DNA of 64,000 nt from Anaeramoeba flamelloides (GCA_027625915.1 JANTQA010000047.1:14508001-14572000), one strand, 5' to 3'. Counted from the first letter of the stretch, positions 47,417 to 60,509 are shown. The notes: generated by a model not told the origin, from the letters alone. Numbers and translations: made by a program.

Positions 47417-48764
47417 AGATTTCACTCTTGGTGAATGCTTTTTTTTTTCTTTGAATTTGTTTTTTTTTTTTGGTTGGTGGTTGGGATAATTATGTTATGT
47501 TAGGTTTGTTTGATATTTTAAAGTTGTGGTTATAAAGATCATTAAAAGAATTACTTAATAATTTTCGAATCATCAAACAGCCAAACAAGAGAGGAAGATT
47601 TTTGAAAAAATGATTATTTTGAAATTCTACTTTATTGTATTGAAGGTAGGGAATCAAGAATAATTTCCACCTTGTGTTTGAGAATAGTTCTCATTTAGTT
47701 GAGAAAAATTCTCAAAAAACTAAAAAATTTCACATTTTTAACTAATTTTTCAATTTTGTCCAAATTTTGACTTTTCAATACACTGATATGAGAGGTTTTT
47801 AAATAAATACAAAGTATGAATTGGAAAATATTTTTCAGTTTTAAGGGAATAGTCTATGACTAATTTTTTTTTTGACCAATAACTAAATAAGGAATCCTTA
47901 TCTTGAAATATGTTTAAAATTGAAAATAGACAGTTTTTTTCAATGTTAGAACTTTGAGTTCTTGTTTTTTTAAAATTTTACAATTCAGTCAAAAAAAGTG
48001 ACTTTTAAAATTTTTTTTTGAAAAAAGATCTTTAAGGGTTGAGAATTTTTTGATTAATTTTGGATTTAATTATTTTCTCAAAAATAATATTTATTCTCGT
48101 TTGTAAAAACGAAAAAATAATTTAAAACTAATGAATATTTTCTCCTTCACTTCTGTTTATCCAACTTGACTCTATAAAGAACTCAATTTGTTGTATCAAT
48201 AATTACTTTTTTAAAAAATAGTTCTGATTCTTTTCTTTGATTTTTTTTTGACTCTGACAAAAACTTTTGGGATGGTAATTTGGGAACACTTAAAAAAACT
48301 TCAAATTCAACAAAAAAAAAGAGTGTAAACTGAAAAAGTAGATTCATGAAAAAAAAGAATGGTACAAGAAAAGAATGAAAATCTTTTATTAAGAGTCAAG
48401 CATATATTGTATATTTTTTTCGAATCAAACTATGTTTTCATGCCAATCCAAAAAAAACCTTTCAGGTTTATTTTTCAAACTATTTTTTGTAGGTCTTCCA
48501 CAAACATAACAAAGTTTTGATTTCTTGCTCCTATTTTTTTTTATTTTTTGTATTTTTGTGAAAAGTTGAAAAAAAGCAACTTTCAAAAAAGTGAAAAAAT
48601 GCAAAAATTTTTTATTTCTATAAAAACAATAACTAAATATAATGAATGTCATTTAGCAAGATTTCATTAATATACTAAGAATTTTTTCACTTTGATTTCA
48701 AAACTAAGTAATTGGCAAAAAATTGTCTAAATCTCTATTATATTTACCTAAAAAAATTTAATAT
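47417..48764. other. Upstream region of the RhoGAP gene
   Basis: The presumed promoter side of the minus-strand RhoGAP gene. In-frame Lys-rich codons extend a little upstream of the chosen ATG. No other gene is supported. Confidence 0.4.
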
Positions 48765-49345
48765 AGACTAGTCCCTTAAGGTTTACAATCCCTGAAATTT
48801 GAAAAAAAGATTATCTTGTGTAGTTTGTTACATCTTGTCGATTTGGTATTTAGCTGATCGATCTTGTACTTGGTATGGGTTTTTAATAATTATTCAAAAT
48901 GTCAATTTTTGACAATTTTTTTTTTTTTTCAGAAATTCAAATTGAAGAGTTTAAGACTAATATACTGGAACTTAAGTTATAAAAAAAGGTGGCATGTAGG
49001 TTTTTTATTGAAATTTTTAATTAAGTTTGGTTTTATTGGGAGCTTTTGAAAAATTTTATTTTTTCATTTGGTTAATTGACAAAAAAGTAAATCAAGATTT
49101 TCTTCGACAACCCACAAATTTAAATTTATTCTTAAAAACCTAACTAATCATTAATATTACACTCTTCAATTTGAATTTCTGAAAAAAAAAAAAATTGTCA
49201 AAAATTGCCATTTTGAATAATTATTAAAAACCCATACCAAGTACAAGATCGATCAGCAAAGAACCAAATTAATAAGTCACTATACCGGACACGAGATAAT
49301 CTTTTTTCAAATTTTAGGGATTATAATCCTTAAAAGAAAACCAAA
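48765..49345. mobile_element. 580-bp foldback element, family 7, copy 2
   Basis: The left arm (48765-48965) and right arm (49150-49345) are reverse complements over nearly 200 bp. They contain CTGATCGATCTTGTACTTGG and its complement, and CTTCAATTTGAATTTCTGAA. A copy with a decayed left arm is at 30955-31488. Confidence 0.8.
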
Positions 49346-51395
49346 AAATAAATGAATAAATTTTAATTTAGAAAAAATATAAAAACGAAATAACAAGATA
49401 TTTAACTTCTACAAAGAATAATCAAGATCAACTCGAAAAGTTTTTTACAGGAGCTTTTTAGGAAGACACTATTTAAAGTTTTATTTTTAAAACCCAAAAT
49501 CTAAATGATTAAATTCTACAAACAACTTGTGTTTTTATATTACCGTTCTTTGTAAAAGAAACCGGAACAAAATTTTCAAACGTCTTTCGAAAATATATTT
49601 TATCAATAATGTAAAATTTCAAATTAAGAATTCTTAAATATCGCTTAAATTATTAATCCCGTTTTAAGAATTGGGGTCTTTAGTGGTTTATTTTAAATCT
49701 CGGTTATGTAATTTATATTTTGGAAGGCTGAATGAAAATATGATTTTTTTTTTATTGAACAATTTACTTTTAGATATTAATCAATTAATTTTAGTTACAT
49801 TTTAATTCTTTTTTTTTTTTTTTTCTTTTTTCCCTAAAAATTAAATTAATAGAAATTATACCTTAGAAAGGAATTATTTGGTTGATAATGAATTTCCAAT
49901 ATAATATTTATAAAAATTTTATAAAAATATTTGTCGTCACCTTATAACCCCCCCCCCCCACCCCAGTACTATTTTCAATTATTGTATAAAAAAAAATAGA
50001 TTCAAGTTTATTCTTGAGTTTTATCATGGAGAATACAAATATTAAAACAAGAATTTTGGAAAAAATTATTGTTAAAGTCACTTTAATAAAAATAAATTAA
50101 ACTATTTAATATTTAATTAGGAAAAAATTATTATAAATCTAAAATTCATTTTGGTAGAATTTGTTTTGTTTGCTCTGAATTTTGGAATTAATTTTTTATT
50201 TGATTTATTATTAATATTAAAATTATCATATCAATTGAAATTTTTTATTACTAATTTCTAATTATTGTAATAACCTTTGGAATATTATAAGAGATATAAC
50301 AATTATATTATATTAAAATCCCTTTCATTAAATTTTAATCAAGCTATTTATTAAGTATTTTGAAACTTGTAAATTTTATAATAATTTTTTGTTAAAGAAT
50401 TAATCAATTAAAAAAATCCCACTTTTTGAATTTTTTTATGATTTTTTAATTATTTGTAACAGTATACTAATTGTAAATTTTCTCAAATAATTTGATATAT
50501 TGTTGTTTTTCTCAAATAAATAAAAAAATTTAATAAAAAGGTTGATATATTATTATTTTTATTGTATAATTGAAATTATAATCATTTTGAATTTTGACAG
50601 ATATAATTAAAGGTTTTTTTTATATATAGTAAAACTTTTTCGAAATTCTATTTTTTAATTTTTCAGGTTCCTTCCTCTTCATAATGTTAAAGTTATTTCG
50701 AGAGAGAAAAAAGGAAGAAAAGTGAATAAATAGAATTAATAATCATATTTAAAGGTTAAATATTAAGTGAAAAAACTTATTCTGATTAGATCTAAACAAT
50801 TTGAATTTAAAATGATTCGTATAAACTGAATAGTACTTTTTCCAACAGAAAAGGCTTTATTCTAACTAAAATGATTAGATTTTTAACAAAAAACTAATTT
50901 GAAAATGTTGTGAAATCAATCTTTTCCAAAAACAATTTCTCAAATTATTATTTTGTTTTTTTATTAATAGATGATAATGATTAAATGAGTTATGGGAAAT
51001 ATAATTCAATTATTTTTAAAACAAATAAATAAATTGTCAGAATTTGATATATTTTATTTCACATTTAAAAATAACATTAAATATTATTATTTATGATTTT
51101 AAAATTAGACTATTTGTTTGAAATTTTTTTGAGATCTATCTAAGATTCCCAAAAATACCCTAAAATCTAAAATACTGGAAAATTTTCCAACGACTCAAAA
51201 ATACCTTTTGAAGAACTATTCAGAAGAACTAGGATTCAGAGATAAATGTTAATAGTAAAATTAATATTTTATTGTAAAATAGAATATTTTTTTTGTGGCC
51301 GAAAAGTAAAAATTCTGAAAAATTACAATTTTTTGGGAATAATATTCAAAAAAATTTATGTGAAAGGAATTGGTATGTTTGATGAATATCACATT
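49346..51395. other. Intergenic AT-rich DNA
   Basis: No gene is recognised. A C-rich run (about 49949-49963) stands out against the composition of the region. Confidence 0.45.
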
Positions 51396-51597
51396 TACAG
51401 TCAGTTCCACTTTTTAGACACAAACTTTCAACGAAATTTAAGGCACAATAAAAATCTCAAATTAATGCACAAAATTCAGATTCTAGTAAAATAAATTGTA
51501 AAAAAAAAAAAATTCCCAATTTTGTGCCTTAATTTGAGATTTTTTTGTTTCTTAAATTTCGTTGAAAGTTTGTGCCTTAAAAATGAAATTGACTGTA
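51396..51597. mobile_element. 202-bp palindromic MITE with CAGTCA ends
   Basis: TACAGTCAGTTCCACTTTTT on the left is the imperfect complement of the right end, which closes TTGACTGTA. The arms are about 80 bp, including CACAAACTTTCAACGAAATT and its complement, around a 40-bp A-rich centre. The TA at each end suits Tc1/mariner target duplication. Confidence 0.8.
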
Positions 51598-52557
51598 TAA
51601 TCATTTCTAAATGTGATCAACAAATAAAAGAAAAGGTCTTTTTAAAGAAAACTTCTAAATATGTATCATTACTCACAATTTTGTAAAGATAATTTTTCCA
51701 AAAATAACCAAGTAAAAACATTTTATACAAACATGTAGCTACACAAATTTATCAAAGTTAAACCTGATTTAATTTTCCATCACAAAAAAAGATATTGGTG
51801 TAATTTAACTCAACACACCCTCCCCAATCCAACACAAAACCTTTCCCAAACAAATCTGAAATACATATTTACTTACACTAACAAGTACTAACATACTTGA
51901 AATGCACTAAAAATTCTTCAGAAGAGAACTCGGAAGAAAATTCATAAAAAAATATTCTGTTTTACAATAAATTTTTTAATTACCATAAACATTTATCCCT
52001 GAATCCTAGTAATTCTTATAGTTCTGACAAAAAGTGTTTTTAAGTGGTTGAAAATTCTTCAGGTAATTTTTATTTTCCGATATTTACGGGAATATTTTAA
52101 ACACTCATTATTATGCTTTATTTGAAATTTTTACATGAAGAATAATTGAGATTTGAAAAAAATTTTTAAAAGCAGTAAAAAAAATAATTTTTATAAATTA
52201 ATTTTGGCAATTCATTATCAACCAAATAATTCCTTTCTAAGGTATAATTTCTATTAATTTAACTTCTAGAATAATAATAAAAAATAACAAAAAAAATTTA
52301 AATTAAAATTAAACAAAAAGATATTTTTATAACAAAAAATATTATTAATAATAATAATTTGACCCATTTTAAGGGTAAATATTATACTAATTTATTTTTA
52401 AATATTATTATAAAAAATAAATTTAAATTTTATTGAAAAAATAATTATTCTTATTCAAGAAATAAATCAAAAAATAAGAATCAAACAAATAAAAAAAAAT
52501 ATCGAAAAAAAAAAGCAAAAAACAATTTTTTTTGTGTAATTTAGATTAAATTAAAGC
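51598..52557. other. Non-coding AT-rich stretch
   Basis: No gene or repeat was recognised before the MITE at 52558. Confidence 0.4.
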
Positions 52558-53096
52558 TAAACTAAATTCCAAAAATTTGGACACGGTTTAAAACAGTTGA
52601 AAGAATAGCAATACTCCACTTTACATTCGATTTGAAAATAAGTTTGATTTTATAAATTATTTCATTTTTTGTCTTTTTTGTTTTGTTTTCATTTCCTTTT
52701 TTGCAGTTAGAAAATATATTTGGTTAGATCTTGGAAATTTTTTTCAATGGTTGATAGAAGTTTAGTGTTGAGTTTGTTAAATTGAAAAATCACATACAAA
52801 TGGTTGATGGTATCTTATCATTTGATTGATCAACAATTGTTGGTGAAATTTCAACAAATTTACCAATACATTTTTTGTTCTAGCTCGTTTCCATCATTTT
52901 GGACACATCGATTTTTATTTTTTTTCGTTTTATATTTTTTTTCTTTTATTTGGATGAAAATGATTACTTATAAAAAACATTAATACTAGGTCACTTAAAT
53001 GTGGTTTTATATTACCTTTGGAAAAATATAATAAATTGGGATTTTTTTTGCCTATTTTTGATTTTTTGTGTGTCCAAATTTTTTGAATGGGGTTTA
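52558..53096 (+). mobile_element. TA-flanked MITE, family 1, copy 5, abutting the CK1 stop codon
   Basis: This 539-bp element starts TAAACTAAATTCCAAAAATT and ends TTGAATGGGGTTTA. Only 7 bp separate its right end from the TAA stop (53106-53104) of the minus-strand casein kinase gene, so the gene's 3' UTR must lie largely in this element. Confidence 0.85.
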
Positions 53097-53103
53097 ATTG
53101 AAT

Positions 53104-56100
53104 TTAATCTTTTTGGAATTTTTCTTGAATTAAAATGATCAATTTATTAAGATCATCACATAAAGAATCTAATTTTTTGGAAGATAAATTTTTCGATTTT
53201 AAAGGAACAAGTTTCAAAAAAAGTTTTTGAATTTTTTCATCTTCTTTTACTTCCTTTGTATGAGAAACTTGCTCAATTAAAGAGAATTTTTCTTGTACCA
53301 TTTTTTTTTTTTTTACTGTTCTTTCAGTCAAATAATTTTTATATTCAAATTTTTTTAATTTTATATTTTTTTTTGTTGTTTTATTGTTTATTTTGATTTT
53401 CCCATTACTGTCAATTCCCCAGCCACTTTCATATGCGATTTTTTTTTCGTTTAATAAATATAATAAATTATTTAAATCATTATCAAGTAAAATTAACGAA
53501 TAAAAATTTAAGATTCTATTTAGTCCCATTTTAATGTAGGTTATTAGCTCTTCAATTTTTTCATCGTTAAAATTGGGATTATTTTTCAAAATTTCATCGA
53601 TTTCTCTGATACTTTGATATATCTCTCTTCGCTTTAAAGAATAGATTTCGCCTAGGCGTAATAAATGACGGGAGTGTTGTTCTTTTTCAGTTTCAGTAAT
53701 CTCCGGCAATTCCTGTTGTTTTAACAATATGTGCTCAATTTTGAGTTTTAATTTTTTATCTTCTTTTTTCTGATAAAATTGAATTCTTTCTTCAAATTCA
53801 TTAATTTTCTTAATAATTTGTTCTTGCATTTGTTTTTCACTTTGGATTTCATTTTCAGGCTCGGATTTGGATTCGAGATCAGATTCAGTTTTGGTTTCGG
53901 TTTCGGTTTCTGAATCTTCAATTAATACAATCCCCTTGATTATTTTTTTTTTTTTTATTATTATTTTTTTGTTATTGTTTGGGACGAATTCATTTGTTTG
54001 TGGTATTTCGCGCTGATCTTTTACTCCAAATAAATTGTTTTTTAATTCCTTCCCATGAAATGATTCACGATCAGTTGAATTTATTCTTTTGATTTGGGAT
54101 TCCTCATCATGTTTAATTTTCCAATCATACTCGTAATCATAAATATAATTGTTTGATAGGAAAAGTTTTCGGAATTTATATCTCAGCAACGCATAATTTG
54201 GTTGATCTTCATAACTTAAATTTTTACAATAATCGAGATATTGATGAAACTCAACTAATACATGTGTATAGGTGTATTGGTTGATATAAAATATAGACGT
54301 TTACAGAAGAATTATTATTAATATTGTATTTTTTTTTTAAAAAGATAATAAGTAATAAATATAAAAGAAATATTTTTTTAGCAAGAAAATAAGTATTGTA
54401 ACAAAAGTAAATAAATCTAAATTAAAAGAAAAATAAACTTGGTAAAATTACAAATAAAATAGAATAAAGAATTAAGAAACAAACTTGGTAAACCATCACA
54501 TAAAACCCTTAGCGGTGTGACAACCTTTTTGTCGCAAATTTTTTCGTTTCTTTCTTTGTTGCTTGAGGCTTTAAATCCTTGCCAAGGAAGCCTTCCTCGT
54601 AAAAAATATACCAACATGTATCCTAAGCTTTCCAGATCATCCCTTCTTGATTGCTCAATTCCCAAATGGGTATTGATTGAAGAGTACCTCACCGTTCCAA
54701 CCAAATCTCTTTTATTTCGATATTTGTTTGACTTATGTGTCCAAAAGTCTCGATACAATTTGGATAATCCGAAATCGATAATGAATAATTGGTTTTTTTG
54801 ATTCCCTCTTCCAATAACAAAATTTTCTGGTTTGATGTCTCGGTAAACAAATGACTTTGAATGTACTTGCTCTATTCTACATAAAATTTGATCAGCAATC
54901 ATCAAGACAGTTTTTAAACTAAATTTTCGATCGCAATATTTGAATAATGATTCTAAATTTGGGCCCAAGAGATCCATAATTAAAAAATGTCTATAATGGT
55001 CTTGCCCAAAATTATAGACATTTGGAAACCCACAGTGCCCTTTTGATAATTGATATAATTTATATTCATATTCTAATTGTCCTTCCTGTGACTCGGTTTC
55101 CTTTTTGTTTTTTATTTTTTATTTTTTTTTTTATTATTATTTTTATTTTTATTTTTATTTTTATTTTTTATTGGTTGTGTAAAATAGAAAAAAGAAATTG
55201 ACAAATGATTAGTTTGTTGATTGAAAAAATACTTGTTGAAAATTTTGACAAAAAAAAAAGAAAAAGAAGGTTTTTGATCATGGGTTTCACAAGTCAATCT
55301 GTTAGGACAAAGTAATAAATGAAATAATAATTTTTCATAAGAAAAGAAATTGATCATTGATTTATGATGTTTTTGAGAGTAAAATGGCTGGTGTTGAGTA
55401 CCAGTGAAAAAAGTAAACAATTGTAGATTTTTAAAGTAAAGTTTGGGTAGAAAAGCAAAAAATAAAGAATTTTTTTCAATATGTTTTCTTGAGGGTAGGA
55501 TCAATAAGGTGAAAAATAACTTTTTGATTAGAAATCGAAACTTTTTTTTATAATGATTTTTTATGAGTGGCTAATATTAAATAATAATTAAAATCAAATC
55601 AGAATGTGGTGTATGATAGATTTCTATAAAAATTAAAAATGAAAAATCATGTACATTTTTAGAAAAAAAAATCCAAAGATTGGGACTCAATTTTAAACTT
55701 TAAATTGATGTTAATTTATTAGTGTGGATACAAATATGGCCATTTCGAAGTGTAACTCTTATGCACTTTTTTGAGATCTATTAATATATATTTTTTTTCA
55801 CTGATTTCATTTTTGAAATGAATCTATTTTACTTAAAGAATCACACAAAATCATTACGTTGGGGAATATAATGGGTTATAGAATAATCGCAAATTGACTT
55901 GAATACATTTTATATTGAAAACAAAAACCATTTGTTTTCAAATGGAAGAAATGAAAGTCAAATCAATTAAAATATGAAAAGATTAGATTTTTTTTTTTAA
56001 GAAATTTGAATTTTTGTCATTGAAGACTCTTTTGAACTTTTTGTTCTATTTTTTGAATTGTTTTTCCAATTGAGGATCTTTAGAACTTATTTTTGATATT

Positions 56101-59100
56101 TTAATTTTTAGTTATCGGGATCCTTTAAATTTTTTTTTGACAATTTAAATACTTTGTAAAAGTTTACTATAATTACTTTTTTGCTATTTGAATTGTTTTT
56201 CATTTGAGGATCTTTAAAATTTTACTTTGATTATTTAGATTTTGTCGAATTGAGATCATATGGCTGTTTTTTGTTATTTTCATTTTTTCAACCAAAATAA
56301 GTGCATGTTTACTATGTCATTTTTAGAGATTAATTCACTCCTTGTAAATAAAGGAAAAATCATTGTAGTGACTAGATCATTAAAGTAACTTTTTTTTTTT
56401 TGGAAACTTCTTTTAGAAATTATTTATAATCGAGTATTTTATTGAGTTACACTCTTTGTTGAAAAATAATTTGAACAAAATTTTCATTCAGCTTTCGAAA
56501 AACGGGTTTAAAAGATCTATGGGGGAGTTAACTTTTTAAGACAATAAATTGGCATTATTATGATTTTCTGTTTTTAGAATTACAGGACTTTGATGATTTA
56601 TTTTAATTCTTTGTTTTATTAGGATTTTGGAAAGTGCAATGAGCATTTTGTTCAAATTATTTTTCAATTAATAGTAATGTTTAACCATCAATTTTGTATT
56701 TGAATGGGAATTTATGAAACAGAGTTACAGCATGCCAAACCTACCGTAAAATCTATGATAAATTGAAAATTCATTTTCTATCTCATTTTTTCCTCTTTCT
56801 GTCAGAATTTTATTATTATGTGATAGCCTATTATAAACCACGAAATTATATCACAGACCACAATTTCTATTGGTAGAAAAAAATTTTAAATTGAAATTTT
56901 TTACTTTAAAACAAATCTTCTGAATGATCATCAATTTACAAAAATTTTTCAGATTTTTTGTAGATCTTGAATTTCTAAACACCAAAAAATCAAAAGGCAA
57001 GAAGATTTTAAAAGTGGCTATTAAATCCCATCTTTCATTTTTTGTAACATTTGTTTTGAATTTTTGGCTTTTTTTGAAAAATAACAAAATTTTCTTAGAA
57101 AAAATTAATTTTTCACTTATTTTAAATAATAATAATTTTTTTAATATTATTAATAAACAAGATTCAATATCTTTATTAGCTCTGGTAGATAATAAAACTA
57201 TGCTTGAATCTTTTATATAATATCTAAATTCAAGTTTAGGAATTTAGAGAGTGCCGTAGAGTGCCTAGCTTTTACAGAATTCAAAAGAATGGAGAAAAAT
57301 CAAGGATTTTGCTCAATTCTTTTAAATTCTGGAAAAGCTAACGGAGGTTTTTTTTAATTTGAGAAATAAACCGAAAATTTCTAAAATTTTCTTTTTATTT
57401 CTCAAATTAAAAAAAAGCTAACGGAGGTTTTCTTGAGGTTTTCTGTTTTATTTGTTAAATCTATCGATTTTCGTGATAGGTTTTTTTGAGTTTTCTATTT
57501 ATTTAGAAAATCAATGGATTTTTGTTAGGTTTTTTTGAGGTTTTCTATTTTTTTGTAAAGTGTTCTAGGTTTTTTTTAATTTTTGAAATAAATCGAAAAT
57601 TTATTTTATTTTTCTTTTTATTTCTCAAAAAACAAACCTAACAGTAAACAAGAGGAATTCTAAACTCCTCCCTTAAATTACAATAAAAAAAATAACAAAA
57701 TTTTTTTCTCTAATTATTCAAATCAAAATTTTTTTTGAAATCTAAGTCAAATCAAAAAATTCTGTAAATCATTTTAATGTAGATTTCTTTTTTTTTTTTA
57801 AACTAAATTTCATAATAAATGGCCCACCTTACATTTGAATAATGAATTGCTTTTGTAATGTTTTGAAGTTTTTCCTCTCACTATGAAAAGTTTGCAAATA
57901 AATCATTTTTTCTCTTTTTTATTTTTTCAACAGTGTTTTGTTAAAATGGAAAATGAAAATGAAAAATTTGAAAGAAGTAACAGATGAATTAATGAAAAAT
58001 TTGGTTTCAAATATGAAAAAGAGATTAGATTTAGTTATCCAAATGGAAGGAGAATCGATAAATGGGTTTTTTTACTTTTTTAAATTTTCTATTTTTCATG
58101 TAATGCTTCTTTCAAAATAAATGGCCCAATTTTTTTAACTGTTTTTTTTATTTTTCTTTCTTTTATTTTTAGACAAAAAATAAATATCTCTTGAGTATAG
58201 TATTGAATATTAAAATCTAAATTTTTATATTATAATAGATAACTTCAATTATTAAAAATATTTTTATTTAAAATTTGATTTTTAATCGGCCAATTATTAT
58301 GAAAGATAGTTTATTTAAAAGAGATAGAAAATCAATTTCAATGTATGACAAATTTCAGGTAGGTTTGGAGTGGCTGTAAAAAAAAAATAGAAAGGAACTG
58401 AAATATAAAAAGATGGAAAATTTCAAAAAATCTTTTTTTATCTAGAAAATTGGGTTTTGGCAAATACTGTCATTTTCCAATTAATAAACGAAAAAATTTT
58501 AATTACAATTCGAGGCCGTCGAAAAAGTTGAAGATCTTCAACTTTTGATGATAAACGAAAAAGTTTCTTTCAATTCCCCATAAAAAATTGAAATTACAAT
58601 CCAATTAAGTCGAAAAGAATAAAGATCTTTATAAGTCGACGAAAAATGAAAATTGTTTTTATTTTCAACTCTTTTACAAAAGTTAGGAAGAAAGGCTTCG
58701 AAAGTCTGTCAACCAAACTTCTTAAAAGAGTAGACCAAACATTTTAAGTCACACTTTTTAAAAAGTTTAGTGTTAATTTTTTGAAAACATCAATAATTTA
58801 ATTCTTTCTTGTTGTACTTTTGAGAGAAAACGAAAATTTTTTTAATTGTAAAACCTTGGGATAAAAAAAGAATGATCAATATCCCAAAGAGAAATGAGTT
58901 TGTTCATTTAGGAATAAAAGTTCAAATTGATCAAACAAATCTTTTTAATTTAATTCTAAAAACGAGATCTCACCCAAACAAGGTTTTTTTGTTTTGTTTT
59001 ATGTTTTTTATTTTTTGACAATGGAGTTTTATTTTAGTTGTCACTAGAAAAAATTAAGCAAAGAGCGTCGTTATTGTACATGGTGTGGGATTAAAAAACA

Positions 59101-59355
59101 AAACTGTTTGTTTTATTTTTTATTTTACAAAAAAAAAAACGTTCTTACAAATTTTACAGCAAAAATTTCATTATCCGAAGCACGACAGCAACGATGAATT
59201 TTCCCAAATGATCCACAACCAATTTTTTTTTTGATTTTATATTTTCCATTCAGCAATAAGTGTTCTTGGGGGATTTGGCTTGAGTTTTCTGATTCTGGTT
59301 CTGATTCTGATTCTCTGTTTTCTGGAAAAAATTGTTTGTTTTTTTTGTTCCCCAT
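53104..59355 (-). CDS. Casein kinase 1, gamma/YCK-like, three exons
   Basis: This is a Ser/Thr kinase of the CK1 group. Exons are 59355-59149, 55100-54485 and 54254-53104, totalling 1974 nt (657 residues). Exon 1 gives an acidic Ser/Glu leader, the Gly loop GCGSFGKI (46-53) and AVKF with K68. Exon 2 resumes at residue 70 and contains LLGPNLESLF, the catalytic loop YRDIKPENF (D157), DFG at 178-180 and the CK1 hallmark SINTHLGIEQSRRDDLESLG. Exon 3 completes the lobe with QPNYALLRYKFRKLF and DYEYDWK. YRD in place of HRD, and the DYEYDW end, favour CK1-gamma/YCK, which act at membranes. The leader MGNKKNK could be a myristoylation signal, but this is weak. An acidic, charged 320-residue tail lacks the terminal Cys pair of yeast YCKs. 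Intron 1 is 4,048 bp; intron 2 is 230 bp. Confidence 0.9.
57245..57660. repeat. Hairpin array, third locus
   Basis: It begins with GTGCCGTAGAGTGCCTAG. Hairpin 57267-57339 has AGCTTTT and AAAAGCT outer arms with GAATTCAAAAGAAT inside, and 57348-57416 has 20-bp-plus arms around TTTAATTTGAGAAATAA and its complement. Degenerate hairpins follow to 57660, sharing GGTTTTCTGTTTTATTTGTT with 38391-38442. Confidence 0.8.
57800..58310 (+). mobile_element. Repeat with internal coding-like segment
   Basis: It starts with the same 22 bp as 16785 and shares GAATATTAAAATC downstream. Unlike that copy it has an extra segment of about 300 bp between two copies of AATAAATGGCCCA (near 57817 and 58113). The segment holds a plus-strand open frame of about 45 plausible residues (KEVTDELMKNLVSNM...) bounded by CAACAG and a GGTTTT donor-like site. 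No family was recognised. Confidence 0.4.
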
Positions 59356-60509
59356 TAATCTCCAAAAGTCAAGAACAGCTAATTTTATTCGGTTACAGTT
59401 TTGTGTGAGAAATAGAAAACTTAGTGGGTTGAATAGTTGTGAATCAAAAAAGAGAGTGTCTATTTATTCACACAAGCGCAAGATTAAAAAATGAAAGTTA
59501 ATTTTTCTTTTTCTGCAAAAATAAGTTTGAAACACGGCTTTGTGTTGTTTCTGTTTGAACCCACAAGATTTGTCAAATTTTGAAAATATATTTTCTTAAA
59601 GAAAATAGAATTCCAGGTGTTAAGTTCAACTTTTTAATGTCCTTTTCATCACAGTAATCCAATACAATTATTATTTCGTTGTTAACAATTCGCCAATTAA
59701 GAAACAAGATTCTCTTAAATTATTTTTGTCAAAAGTAATCAAGATTTATTTTCGAGAGGATTCTATTAAAGATGATCAAGTAACTCCACCATCAACTTTC
59801 CAGGGGTGAGTTTATCAATTTTAAAAGAATTTAATTGTTACCCAATTAAATTAAAGATATCAAAAGATTTTATTTGTTTTTTCGTTTGAATTTTTGATCA
59901 AATTAGAAAAAGAAAAAGTAAAAGATGAAAAATATTTTCATTTTTTGGAAATCTTATTTTTTTCGTAATTTATGATAGTTTGTAGGATCAAATAACATTA
60001 TAAATCTGATCTTTTTTTCAAAATATAAGAATTATAAACAAAATATTTATTTCTTTCAAGATCTGAAAAAAGTAATCTTTTCTTTTATATTTAAAGATTG
60101 AGTAAATTTCTTGAAATTTAAATGAAGATTATGATATAGTTTTTCAATTTACTTGAAGTTTTAACTGACACACTTATGCTTGATTAAATTATTTGAGAAT
60201 ACTAGTATTTGAATTCTTAATGGGAATAAATTTTCTCTTCATTTTCGATATTTTTCTTCTTGAGAGAGAAGTTTTGGATAAAGTAGGTTTTAAAAGAAGT
60301 TGGTTGTTCGGTTTGAAAAGGAAGTGAAAATGAAGGGAAGCGTTTTCCAATTTAAAATTTAATTACCAGTTATTTGTAAATTTTTTTTAAATCATAATTT
60401 TGGGTGGTTAGGAAATAATTCCATCAAAAATAATTCACAAATTTTTATCTGATAAATTTCTACAAATTAACAATTTAAAAGAATGATATTTTTAGAAAAA
60501 ATCAGCGAT
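59356..60509. other. Upstream region of the CK1 gene
   Basis: This presumed promoter side shows no gene. A stretch near 60230-60350 faintly resembles family 3 interiors. Confidence 0.35.

Larger units (their letters stand above)
55101..59148 (-). other. Giant intron 1 of the CK1 gene (4,048 bp)
   Basis: The donor TTT/GTAAGA follows AVKF and the acceptor AACAAAAAG precedes ETESQEG, in phase 0. It separates the Gly loop and catalytic lysine from the rest of the kinase. It contains a (TTTTTA)n tract near 55139-55170, a hairpin array (57267-57416) and a repeat carrying a coding-like fragment (57800-58310). Confidence 0.85.

Noticed and set aside
48425-48652. Minus-strand frame ending with a Cys pair (LCYVCGRPTKN)
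   Set aside because: It faintly recalls a transposase C-terminal zinc motif, but has no second Cys pair and no upstream domain. It is too weak to call.
49949-49963. C-rich run as a telomere or G-quadruplex signal
   Set aside because: It is a single short homopolymer with no repeat unit. It is unusual in composition but without supporting structure.
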